From Sialis fuliginosa (taxonomy: Eukaryota > Arthropoda > Insecta > Megaloptera > Sialidae), in NCBI GenBank assembly GCA_961205875.1, contig OY540814.1:9592993-9656992 (forward strand): a DNA stretch of 64,000 nucleotides, read 5' to 3'. Made by a program: the position numbers and the translations under genes. The notes under the pieces are model-generated. The model saw only the letters and a list, made by a program, of their open reading frames with translations. It searched no databases and had not been told where the DNA came from. How positions within the stretch are numbered: the stretch's first letter is position 1; each line of letters opens with the position of its first letter. Positions 37,970-48,055 of the stretch are shown here, piece after piece.

Positions 37970-38483
37970 TTTATTATTGTTTCAAATTGGGATTTTTTTC
38001 CAAGGTCAAAATAAAGAAAATTTAAAAAAAAATTCTTATTTAATTACACATACGTGCATTTATTTCATAAAATAGCTATTTTTTCGAATGTTATAAACAT
38101 TCTTCTTCAGTGCATAAATTTTTTTTTTTATATATATATCTACAAAATAATATCACAAAATTAGGAAAAATCCTTTTACAAAATTCAGATAGAAACAGAA
38201 AAACAATATTTATTCTACTTACGCTATGACATTGATCAATCAATTCAGAAAAGAAGGAAAAATATTAAAAATAAACAAAATTAAACTTCAAAAGCATTCT
38301 TGCAATTAACGAAAAATATAATTCTACTTAAAACTAAAAATATATATTCTATTTTAACCACATAATATTTTTCTCCTTCTCTTCCATTCCATCAGTTCCT
38401 TACACATTATATTATATTAACAATTAATATTTTAAAACCACAAAAAATTTTTTTAAATAATATACGACCATGTGTTTTAAAGA
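37970..38483 (-). repeat. Pseudo-LTR, 5' side of minus copy
   Basis: It matches 34547-35060 over 514 bp. One A-to-T difference in the A7T6/A6T7 run near 38447 was noticed. It runs 96 bp further toward the centre than its mirror in the plus copy. Confidence 0.85.
38058..38119 (-). ncRNA. Hammerhead-like ribozyme, copy 2
   Basis: Same fold as the copy at 42167-42228, in the 5' pseudo-LTR of the minus copy. Confidence 0.55.
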
Positions 38484-38931
38484 GAAGGAGAAAAATATTA
38501 TGTGGTTAAAATAGAATATATATTTTTAGTTTTAAGTAGAATTATATTTTTCGTTAATTGCAAGAATGCTTTTGAAGTTTAATTTTGTTTATTTTTAATA
38601 TTTTTCCTTCTTTTCTGAATTGATTGATCAATGTCATAGCGTAAGTAGAATAAATATTGTTTTTCTGTTTCTATCTGAATTTTGTAAAAGGATTTTTCCT
38701 AATTTTGTGATATTATTTTGTAGATATATATATAAAAAAAAAAATTTATGCACTGAAGAAGAATGTTTATAACATTCGAAAAAATAGCTATTTTATGAAA
38801 TAAATGCACGTATGTGTAATTAAATAAGAATTTTTTTTTAAATTTTCTTTATTTTGACCTTGGAAAAAAATCCCAATTTGAAACAATAATAAATTATTCG
38901 TCAATATGGTCATATACATAAACCAAAATAT
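38481..38931 (+). repeat. Pseudo-LTR, 5' side of plus copy
   Basis: Matches 41904-42354 with an offset of 3423 bp. It includes the first nine codons of the reading frame, so the frame starts inside the repeat. Confidence 0.85.
38744..38805 (+). ncRNA. Hammerhead-like ribozyme, copy 3
   Basis: Same fold as the copy at 42167-42228. The predicted cleavage site would lie after base 38795, about 110 bp upstream of the start codon, and would set the RNA 5' end of the plus copy. Confidence 0.55.
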
Positions 38932-41629
38932 ATTCAAAAATTCCAATGGGAGAAAATCATGGATAACAGAAGAAGACCTATGGAAGTACAGGAACCGGAA
39001 GGATATCTGCAAATTAATAGGACAGGCGAGAAGGATGCAAGTAGCAAAGGCCAGATTGGAAGCAAGAAAGTTTTTTCTAATTCAATGTAAAATTAATAAG
39101 ATTTTTCCTAAGTTTTTAATTAGTAAATTTGATAAAATGAACAATTTCATACAACCTAATAACTTAAAAAACAGAAAAAGATATGCTAAAATTCTTCAAA
39201 ATTATAAATATAAATTGTTAATACTTTTAATTTCCGAATGTTATACTAATTTAAAAAAAATTTCTGATAATATTAAAAAAAATCATTATGCACTTAAAAA
39301 TAAAATTACAACTGAAGAAATTTATCAAGTTTACTATTTGGAAAATTGTTCATTCCAGACTCAATACAAAATTTCATTTAATAAAGTCCATAAAAAATTA
39401 AATAACTTAAAAACAATTTCGAATAAAAGAAAAGAATCTTATAAAAAAAATTACATTAACAGTTCACTTAGTATAATTGGAAAATTTGAAATTACTGATA
39501 TAAATGAAACAAATCCAGGTAAAAATAAAATTAATAAAACTAATCTCAATAAGAATAAAAATAGCATAATTTACCCAGAAGATTTAAAATTTGAACCTAG
39601 CAAAGATTACTCAAATAATTTTGTAGTTAATTTAACCAACGAAGTAATCCCTGACAACGTTTTAAATACCCTTAAATTAGGACCTAAATTTAATCTACCT
39701 TACAAAAAAATGCCTATAAAGGATATTATAATATCATTTGAGTCTGGCATTGAACAATTAGATAGTGATATTGAGAAGTGTAATATTAGAAATGAATTCT
39801 CATATAATTTAAACAATTTTTACAACAATTTAAAAAATAATAAGGATAAATGTAACAAAAAACTTTTATTTGACATAAATCAAACCAAAAACTTTTTAAA
39901 AACTAATTCCCACCTCAAAATTATTAAAGCTGATAAGTCTAGTAAAACTGTTATAATTAATCAAGATAATTACAATATTAAAATGTTAGAATTGCTTAAT
40001 GATGAAAACACATATCTTAAGATTAAAAAAGACCCAACAAATGTTTTTCAAAATAAAAATAACTCTATAGTGCAGAACTTTCTGGATAAGAAATATATTG
40101 ATAATAACACTGCCAATTACCTAAAAATACATAACTCAACTCCACCACAAATATATGGTTTAATTAAAATTCATAAAGAGAACAACCCACTCAGACCGAT
40201 TGTTGCATCATTTAACTCCCCTTTTCAAAAATTATCTAAATTTCTAGCTAACATATTAAAAAATATAACCAATAATGATCATACTGTTAAGGATTCTTGG
40301 CAATTTCATTCTTTTATCAACAACTATAAAATCCCACCAAAATATAAATTAGTATCGTTAGATGTCAAATCATTGTTTACAAACATACCAATAGACAAAA
40401 CAATAGAAATAATTGAAAATAAATGGGAAAGTATTAAAGAATATACAAAAATTGAAAAAATTGATTTTATTAATGCTTTAAAGTTCTGTTGCAAAAATTC
40501 TTATTTACAATATGAAAATCAATTTTACATGCAAATTTATGGTGCTCCAATGGGTTCATCCTTATCAGTGGTATTAGCCGATATAATTTTAAATGATTTA
40601 CAAGAAGATATACTTAAAAAATTTAATTTTAATATTCCTTTTTTTAAAAGATATGTGGATGATATTCTTACATGTTTACCTATTGATAAAATTGAATATG
40701 TGTGTGAATTATTTAATTCTTACCATAATAGACTACAATTTACTTTTGAAACTGAAAATGATAAAAGGGAGATAAATTTTTTGGATATAAGACTTATTGT
40801 CAATAAAAGTTGTAATATTGAAACAATTTGGTATACTAAAAATACTTGGTCAGGCAGATATTTAGATTTTAATTCTATATCTTCAATATCTCATAAAAGA
40901 AATGTTATTATTGCTATCCTTGATAGAGCGATTACCTTTACAAACCAGAAATATCAAAAAGAAATTATAAAAAAAGTTTACAATATTTTCTTAATAAATA
41001 ATTATCCGATTGAATTTATAAAAAAAGTTATTAACAACAGATTAAAGAGTATTTTATATAAAATTAATAAAAAAAAGAACATAAATATTAACAGTAACGA
41101 TTCACATTTTAAGGAAAAAAACAAAAGTAATAATAGTCTTGATAATAATAGCACTGATACTAATAACAATTATTTTTCATTCCCATATATTCCAGTTCTT
41201 TCTGAAAAGTTAAAAAAGATTAGTAAGAAATATAACTTAAAATTAATTGACAAAAATTCATATACGTCAAAAATTTTTTTTTCTAACCTTAAAAATCCGA
41301 TTGACAAAGGTAAACGCTCAAATTTGATATACAAAATAAACTGTAATAATTGTTCTGCCTCGTACATTGGACAAACAAAACAATATCTTTCTAATAGAAT
41401 TAATAGCCATAAGTATGCAAAAAATGAGGTTACAGCCTTAAAAACCCACTGTCAAAAATTCAAGCATGAATTTGATTATGATGATGTTAAAATATTGGAT
41501 TATCAAACGTCCCTTAAAAAAAGACTTATAAGTGAGTCCATTCATATTATTCAAGACCCTCTAAGTGTTAATTCTAGAGAAAATATTAATTATTTAAAAC
41601 AAAATTATCATAATTTACTTCATGATTGA
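38906..41629 (+). CDS. Penelope-like reverse transcriptase with GIY-YIG endonuclease
   Basis: An intact 907-residue polyprotein of a Penelope-like retroelement, a class related to telomerase reverse transcriptases. The N-terminal 300 residues are lysine- and asparagine-rich. RT motifs follow: KADKSSKTVI (about 341), PQIYGLIKIHK, PLRPIVASFNSP, LVSLDVKSLFTNIP with the first catalytic Asp near 486, YGAPMGSSLS (about 545) and RYVDDI with the Asp pair at 585-586. The C-terminal endonuclease spans about 805-890: LIYKINCNNC, SYIGQT, an Arg in LSNRINSHK, H and H of THCQKFKHEF, and the Glu of LISESIHI. The CxxC plus His pattern is typical of animal Penelope proteins. The ATG sits in the 5' pseudo-LTR. 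Length is slightly above the usual range I know for the group. Function is inferred from motifs only. Confidence 0.95.
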   Translation: MVIYINQNIFKNSNGRKSWITEEDLWKYRNRKDICKLIGQARRMQVAKARLEARKFFLIQCKINKIFPKFLISKFDKMNNFIQPNNLKNRKRYAKILQNYKYKLLILLISECYTNLKKISDNIKKNHYALKNKITTEEIYQVYYLENCSFQTQYKISFNKVHKKLNNLKTISNKRKESYKKNYINSSLSIIGKFEITDINETNPGKNKINKTNLNKNKNSIIYPEDLKFEPSKDYSNNFVVNLTNEVIPDNVLNTLKLGPKFNLPYKKMPIKDIIISFESGIEQLDSDIEKCNIRNEFSYNLNNFYNNLKNNKDKCNKKLLFDINQTKNFLKTNSHLKIIKADKSSKTVIINQDNYNIKMLELLNDENTYLKIKKDPTNVFQNKNNSIVQNFLDKKYIDNNTANYLKIHNSTPPQIYGLIKIHKENNPLRPIVASFNSPFQKLSKFLANILKNITNNDHTVKDSWQFHSFINNYKIPPKYKLVSLDVKSLFTNIPIDKTIEIIENKWESIKEYTKIEKIDFINALKFCCKNSYLQYENQFYMQIYGAPMGSSLSVVLADIILNDLQEDILKKFNFNIPFFKRYVDDILTCLPIDKIEYVCELFNSYHNRLQFTFETENDKREINFLDIRLIVNKSCNIETIWYTKNTWSGRYLDFNSISSISHKRNVIIAILDRAITFTNQKYQKEIIKKVYNIFLINNYPIEFIKKVINNRLKSILYKINKKKNININSNDSHFKEKNKSNNSLDNNSTDTNNNYFSFPYIPVLSEKLKKISKKYNLKLIDKNSYTSKIFFSNLKNPIDKGKRSNLIYKINCNNCSASYIGQTKQYLSNRINSHKYAKNEVTALKTHCQKFKHEFDYDDVKILDYQTSLKKRLISESIHIIQDPLSVNSRENINYLKQNYHNLLHD

Positions 41630-41903
41630 ATTTTTTTAAAGGTTAAGTCAGTTGTATATTTACAAATGTCATTTCATATGTCTATGTTTTTTTTTTTTTT
41701 TTTGCTAAATTTAAGTTGGTAACTATTTGAATAGTTTGTGTGTTGTTGTTTATTTCATCACTAATTTAACCTGATTATTTCCGTTTCTTGTCATTTGCTA
41801 ATTCTTTAAAACACATGGTCGTATATTATTTAAAAAATTTTTTTGTGGTTTTAAAATATTAATTGTTAATATAATATAATGTGTAAGGAACTGATGGAAT
41901 GGA

Positions 41904-42354
41904 AGAGAAGGAGAAAAATATTATGTGGTTAAAATAGAATATATATTTTTAGTTTTAAGTAGAATTATATTTTTCGTTAATTGCAAGAATGCTTTTGAAG
42001 TTTAATTTTGTTTATTTTTAATATTTTTCCTTCTTTTCTGAATTGATTGATCAATGTCATAGCGTAAGTAGAATAAATATTGTTTTTCTGTTTCTATCTG
42101 AATTTTGTAAAAGGATTTTTCCTAATTTTGTGATATTATTTTGTAGATATATATATAAAAAAAAAAATTTATGCACTGAAGAAGAATGTTTATAACATTC
42201 GAAAAAATAGCTATTTTATGAAATAAATGCACGTATGTGTAATTAAATAAGAATTTTTTTTTAAATTTTCTTTATTTTGACCTTGGAAAAAAATCCCAAT
42301 TTGAAACAATAATAAATTATTCGTCAATATGGTCATATACATAAACCAAAATAT
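41904..42354 (+). repeat. Pseudo-LTR, 3' side of plus copy
   Basis: Direct repeat of 38481-38931. It ends at the target duplication and includes a copy of the start codon region, as expected if the RNA template ran from one unit into the next. Confidence 0.85.
42167..42228 (+). ncRNA. Hammerhead-like ribozyme, copy 4
   Basis: The order is that of a type I hammerhead. Stem I 5' strand is ATTTATGCA. The core CTGAAGA (42176-42182) fits CUGANGA. One unpaired A follows, then stem II GAATGTT/AACATTC with a 3-base loop (42184-42200). Next come GAA (42201-42203), stem III AAAATAGCTATTTT, which is self-complementary, an A as the cleavage base (42218), and stem I 3' strand TGAAATAAAT. Stem I has an internal loop, as natural hammerheads do. 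Hammerheads are known in Penelope-like pseudo-LTRs. The extra A and the UUA cleavage triplet are departures from the best consensus. Confidence 0.55.
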
Positions 42355-42364
42355 GTAGGTACCT
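42351..42364. repeat. Target duplication, right copy
   Basis: ATATGTAGGTACCT, identical to 34534-34547. Confidence 0.8.
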
Positions 42365-43480
42365 ACATAGGTAATATATAATTGGGTTTTATAAATTTAG
42401 GATAATATATTCTATTCAAAGAATGTTGAAGAAAAATAAGACATGTCACATTTAAAGCAAAAAAGTTTTAGCAAAGAAAAAATGAATAATTTCACTTTCA
42501 CAAAGTTATGTTGCTTTCATAATAATAAATTTCTTTAATTTTTTCCTCACAAGTTCTTGTCTGAAATTAGAGCAGTTTGTTCAAGTTTTTCAACAAATAT
42601 ATTTCATGTAGAACTGTGATTAACAAGGCCGCTAAGGTGCCGTGTAAAGTAATTTATGGTGAGCCTGATGCTCGCAGTGTTTAGAGCAAGCCTTGCCATA
42701 TTTTTGTTTCATTTTTCTTCACGTTCTGTATAAATATACACATATACATACAAAAACATATTCGCTTTGCTGACGTGAAGCAAATACGGAATTGTTATAC
42801 CTGTACAATTTTCAATTAGTTGTTTCATTCAGCGTTTAGTTGTACTCTGGTAACGCGATGTTTTTTTGTATTTTTTCAACGAGAAAAAGTTTGTAGTGTT
42901 TACTAACTCGTTTTCTACTAGATATACATACATACAAGGTTTGTATTATGAGCGTAAAACTACCAGAATATTTTTATTTAATAACTGTATACTTAGTTGT
43001 TTTGAAATTTTATATTTGTTTAAATTTTTTATCGAATTAGAAAAAGTAATACCTAATTATAAAATTATGGATTTAAAAAATAATAACATCAGAATTTATT
43101 GAAGAGAAAAGTATTAATATATATTATAGTATTAGTATACATATATTTTAACGTCACTTTTATTATATGATTTAAAAAATATAAATCGATCTTACAAAAT
43201 TTATTATTTATAGGTACCTTTGTAATTTTTACTTCTTAACGAAAACACGGTTTATTGTTAGATTAATTTATCATTGTTAAATTCAACAAATATTTGGTTG
43301 AGTCAGTGGATATATTGATAAATTAATAATTGGTGTGTACTACTGACCCTATTTTTATATTTTTTCTAACTCAAAAATGTACCTGTGGCTCCAATCAGTA
43401 CTTAGGAATTATTATTCGTTACGATCTTTTTAACACCTTATATCAAGTCTGACACACTTCTTTACTTACATATATTTTCA
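42365..43480. other. AT-rich DNA, nothing recognised
   Basis: A somewhat GC-richer stretch at 42610-42690 and a 78-codon frame at 42866-43102 are not supported as genes. Confidence 0.4.
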
Positions 43481-43509
43481 TCCTTAATATATATAAAGCT
43501 CAACGTCTC

Positions 43510-43571
<62 letters not shown>

Positions 43572-44399
43572 CGTTAGTTACCTTATCACTCGAGAACCAC
43601 TTATCCGATTTACGAGTTTTTTTTTTAATTCATAGGTACGTTCTCTGGCCAGGTTATAGGCGATATTTTTTTACGTTAGGTAACATAACAACAAAGCAGT
43701 GACGATAATAGTAAATCAAGTCGGAAAAAATTTTGCCGTCGGCGCGCTGTTTTGTAATACGCTGCCTAAACCGTTCAATATAGAACAAAATAATGTAATA
43801 AAGAATTGTGTAGAATCAAAAGTTCTTCAATTAAGTCCGCGACACCATATGTCTAACTTTTATATTTTAGCCACAATGACTGCTTTTATGTTACAAAGAA
43901 AACATAAAATATTTGGGTTTTGTTTACATGGACTTATGACCTGCAAAACATTAATCCATATCGAAATAAATGATTTCATCGTCATAAGTACTTAATGTAG
44001 ATATAGTTTGCCATTTACAGCATCCAATTTGGTCGTATAGTTTAGAAAATATCTTAAAATATATTTATAAAGATAATATCTTAAATGTATGGTGTCGTGC
44101 CGCATCGAAGCAAGTACATCAGACTGGATTCGCGTACGCTCGGTTGTTATTCGGAGTCCCTCGGCTGATCGTTTGTGTTTATTTTGTTTTCAATAATTAA
44201 CATTTAAATTTAAACAGAACACAAATTATTTGTACTTTTTTCTTCTGATTCGTTTTTGTTAGGTAATTTAGGTATTGATAAATTATTATTACAATAATAA
44301 CTAATCGTGTTTGTACTTAATTATTTAAACTATATTTTTCAAAAATCCTAAACAATAATTCCGTAGTCTACGCGAGCGAAGCCGCGTGGGCCCAGCTAG
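43481..44399 (+). mobile_element. Non-autonomous Helitron, copy 2 (complete)
   Basis: It begins TCCTTAATATATATAAAGCT after an A and ends CTAG before a T, the Helitron A|T insertion pattern with no duplication. Just before the end lies the hairpin ACGCG-AGCGAAGC-CGCGT (44370-44387), followed by TGGGCCCAG and CTAG. Inside are ATCACTCGAGAACCACTTAT, GTTACGTTAGGTAACATAAC and GACTTATGACCTGCAAAACA, shared with the other copies. A 98-codon frame inside has no helicase or Rep motif, so the copy cannot move by itself. Confidence 0.8.
43504..43572. repeat. CTGT microsatellite inside Helitron copy 2
   Basis: About seventeen CTGT units in a row. The copies at 25451 and 54157 have only two or three units at the same place. 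Confidence 0.9.
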
Positions 44400-44499
44400 T
44401 ATTTAATATAAGTATCACAAACAACAAATATCATCATAAATCCAACCGTAAAAAACAGCTACTGAAAAAAACACAGTTCTAGCACCCAACACCACTATA

Positions 44500-45190
44500 T
44501 ATAGTATATCACAGGATAGATGTAACTAGAGGTCAAATGAACAAAAAAAATCGAATTTCGGAATGACATTTGGGAATCGAGTTCTGTTTGATGTAAAACT
44601 AACGTATTCCAAAAATTATTTGATTTGATCTTCTACAGGCTGTTTCATAAGCAAAGATGAAAAAATTGCCAAGAATAAAGCACCTTTATTTTTTTAAATT
44701 GGAAAAAACTTAATAAAAAATACCCAATTTCAGAAATAACTTAAAAAGAATTAAATGAAACAAATTAAATAAATTGCATTTTATTTTGAAAGATGCAATA
44801 AAAACAAACTTTTTTTTAAAACTTTGTTTTTGAGCTTGTTCTACATTGACGTAAAATAATAGATGATGAGATTGATAAGATGAGACAACGCCACATTTGA
44901 GAGATAGTTAATAACAAGTAAACTAAACTAAATAATGTATTTCTTTTGTTGTTACCATACCCTACTTTTCACTTCACAATAAAATATCTACTTAATTTAT
45001 TGAAAGTGTTAATTTCTTTTAACAAAATTTTTACAATATTGCATTCTAAAAAAAACAAAACACCCTGTAGAGGACCAAATTGACTGATTATTTTACATCA
45101 AGCAGGATTAAATCCCCAAATGTCATGCTAAATTAAAAAAAAAAAATTCATTAAACCTCTTGTTACATCTATCCTGGGACACACTGTATA
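44500..45190. mobile_element. Mariner-like element with long inverted termini
   Basis: The right end read inward starts TACAGTGTGTCCCAGGATAG and the left end has TATAGTATATCACAGGATAG. Complementarity extends about 150 bp through ATGTAAC-AGAGGT, TGACATTTGGG-AT, TTTGATGTAAAA and CTACAGG. TA lies at both ends. The interior is AT-rich with no transposase. Confidence 0.7.
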
Positions 45191-47990
45191 TTAATTAAAA
45201 ATGAAATCTATTTGATCTTAAAACGTTACATTACTGCCGTAGGATTAACATTACATTTAATCAATTGTTGTCAATAATCGGATAAATAGATAGATATACT
45301 CTCACCGTAAGCAATTAGAGTGTATTCTGACATCGACAATATCAATAGCTCCAATGTGAATATTACAGGTATGTTGGTATGTACGTATGTCAGTTGAATG
45401 TATTCTGAATTGTATGAACTGACAAACTGACAAAACCACACTTTTCAAACAATTGATATTTTCTAACGAGCATTTCCATATTTTCACTCAGGTTTCAGTA
45501 TTCAGTATTCATACGTCAGGTATGTTGATTTTAATTTAGCTTCAGGGTTGGTTACTGACTTTATCCCTGTTCTTATAATTGGTAACATCATGTATGTTTT
45601 ATGAATAAAAACAAAAAGCTGAAATGTTTTTTACGGTATGTGCGTATATTAATGTTCTGCTTTTTATTGCATAAATAATAATAATCATTCAAAACTGAAG
45701 CACGGTGTGATTAATTAACTTTTTAATAAATTTTTATGTATAATACATACAAAACAAAATATATTATATACCAGGCAATTTATCTGAACATTTTATCGGA
45801 TTTTATTTAAATTGATGGAATTGAGGAAGCACTGTGCATTTACTTCGCAAATGTTTTTTGTTTCGACTAAACACATAAATTATACTGGTTTTGATGAGAT
45901 TTTCGTTGTTAGAAAGTCGAAAATTCCATTTAAATACATTAAAATGACCGATAACCTTATCAAAATTATATGCCGGTATATCTATTTTTTGATCTTTTGC
46001 GCTGAATAACTCAAAAACTGTCCATTAATGGACTTTGTCCCCATGAAAACTTTTGACCGAGACAGTATGTACTACATCATGCTACATTTTTAACCAAATC
46101 GACTAAGTATTGCTGTGGTTGGACTGATGACAAGTCAAAAATAATAGAGTTTTAAATTCAAATTTGTCATTAGTATTCGTCAAATATATATAATACATTT
46201 CTTCGATACGCAAATACATGTAATTAACTTTAATTATCAAAACTTAATTCAATATATAAATAACAGTTAAATAAAGTAAAAATGATTTAATTAATAAAAA
46301 TAATAGATCGATATCTGTAGTTTAAATGATACTTGAAATTAGTGATTTTAAAGTATTATTAATTTAAATATTATAAACTCGCCACGTATTCATTTGAAAA
46401 ATTTGATACCTATAATAAAAACAAATTGCAAAATTAATGAATTTTCAGTTCTTAAGTGTTAAGCCCTGAAAAACTGAATTGTCAAAACGCACTCTCGACA
46501 GCTATCGAAATGCCAGCGACAGCTCGTAACCAAACATGTCATATTTGGTTTTTAATTAAATTATTAACCTTCATTCCAATTACTGGAATGTGAATTGATG
46601 GAGTTTAAAAACGTCAAGCATCCAAGATTATGAAATTTGATATTTTTGGGGTTTAGCTGATGATGAAATTGTAACATTTTCCATGTTGGTGTCTGTGGAG
46701 TTTATTAGAGATAATTGCATTATCTATGAAATGTTGGGAAAAAGGTAAATGAAAAATGTATGTAAATAAGCGAACCTTAAAATTGATGAAAATTTAAATA
46801 CTTGCAAATTATTTTAATAACTATACTTTGCATCAAAATGGTTATTTTTATACTTTGTTATACAAGTTATATTACTATAAAAACATGATTTTGAGAAAAT
46901 CGATTTTTTTTTTAATATTCAATGAATGCCCTAAACTGTCTAGAATAACTATATTCAAATTAAATACTCGACAGTTTTATATAAAATTGACATTCATTAA
47001 TTGTATTTTGATTTATTGTTAGTAAAAACCTTGCAATATAGATTTCAGTGTAAAGGCAAAATTATACGGCTTTATTGGACCAGATAGATTGGAAAATATC
47101 CTATATATGAGTCAAAAATTAAAAAAATCAACTTATTGTTAGTGTGTTTGTAAGTCGACGGTATAAATATAGTAAATTCGAATCTATTATTTATAAAAAA
47201 TCTTTAAAACTAATTTCACTATAAGTACAAGTTCTGGCCTTTTAAATACAAGTTGTATATTTTTCGTGAAATTTTTCAAGCAGTTACATATTTCTATAAT
47301 TAAAAAAAAACTTATAAACATAAGATGAAGATAAGACATACATGAATAAATTAAAAATATATAGTATAACATATTTTATGTACGTTAAGAGTATGTTTTA
47401 ATATAGAAAACACTAGTTGAGTAACAAGTGTATTAAATAATGCGATCGATATGTGTGGAATTTAGGTCAAGAAGCCGAGTTCGCTCTACCCTATTTCGAT
47501 ATATTGCACACAAGTTTTCTGTTTGACAAGACGACATTCTTTTATTCTGCTGGTTTAAAAATAGTTTGAAATATATAAAACGATAAGAAAATTGTGTTTC
47601 TAAAATATTTAAGAGTCACACGTTTCTGCTTAAATGAAAAAACTCGTCTGATTTCCATATGTTATACCTTATTATTAGCTATATGTTATTCTATAAATAT
47701 CAAACTTTCTTTTCAGTATTTTGTTTCGTATAATAAGGTACAGGAGCAAAGTTTACTGTCTTTTTAGGATTGATTGGTTTTTTGTAATACTCATGTGCTG
47801 ATGTTACTAATAAAACAATTACCGCTCTATTAAGCCTTTTAATTTAATTACCAAATTCCGCTAACATATATTTTTTTATTTATAGCCTTTTATTTTGTTC
47901 TTGTTTTATGTGTTCTCCAGTAATGAAAAAAGTAAAACTAGTAATAGTAAAAGTGATGAACATTTGCTAATAATTACAAAATAATAAGCT
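45191..47990. other. AT-rich DNA, nothing recognised
   Basis: Stretches at 45300-45500 and 46440-46530 are more balanced in composition. No supported exon, RNA gene or repeat end. Confidence 0.4.
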
Positions 47991-47994
47991 CTTT

Positions 47995-48055
47995 GTGAAT
48001 TCCGGCGATTCTGGTTCCGGCCGGAATTGAAAATTCCAGTTCCGGTACAGTCCTA
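47995..48055 (+). repeat. hAT MITE fragment
   Basis: TTCCGGCGATTCTGGTTCCG, GCCGGAATTGAAAATTCCAG and TTCCGGTACAGTCCTAATT match the right side of the hAT MITE at 26777-27082. Confidence 0.55.

Larger units (their letters stand above)
34548..42350. mobile_element. Head-to-head pair of full-length Penelope-like elements
   Basis: Two copies of the same retroelement face away from each other, 5' ends in the middle. Inverted arms 34547-38383 and 38480-42316 (3837 bp each) align without any indel that I can see, around a 96-bp spacer (38384-38479). The plus copy extends 37 bp further at its 3' end. A single 14-bp duplication flanks the whole unit, so both copies probably arrived together. At the central joint the two pseudo-LTRs share the bases AAGA (38480-38483), a microhomology. 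This fits first-strand synthesis starting from both target ends, with the cDNAs joined in the middle. I noticed only two base differences between arms, so the insertion is young. Confidence 0.9.

Noticed and set aside
38788-39012. 74-codon antisense frame over the Penelope start, also at 37851-38075
   Set aside because: It mirrors the start of the real frame and appears in both copies only because they are the same sequence. It is a shadow.
38906-41629. Host telomerase or other host gene
   Set aside because: The GIY-YIG domain, the inverted second copy and the target duplication show a mobile element.
34547-42354. An LTR retrotransposon reading for the direct repeats at 34.5-42.4 kb
   Set aside because: The repeats lack TG...CA ends and a short fixed duplication. 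The protein has a Penelope-type RT with GIY-YIG and no gag, protease or integrase, so these are pseudo-LTRs.
43504-43572. CRISPR-like array
   Set aside because: It is a plain tetranucleotide microsatellite without spacers.
43699-43995. 98-codon frame in Helitron copy 2 as a Helitron helicase fragment
   Set aside because: No Rep or helicase motif can be seen. The frame is broken in the other two copies.
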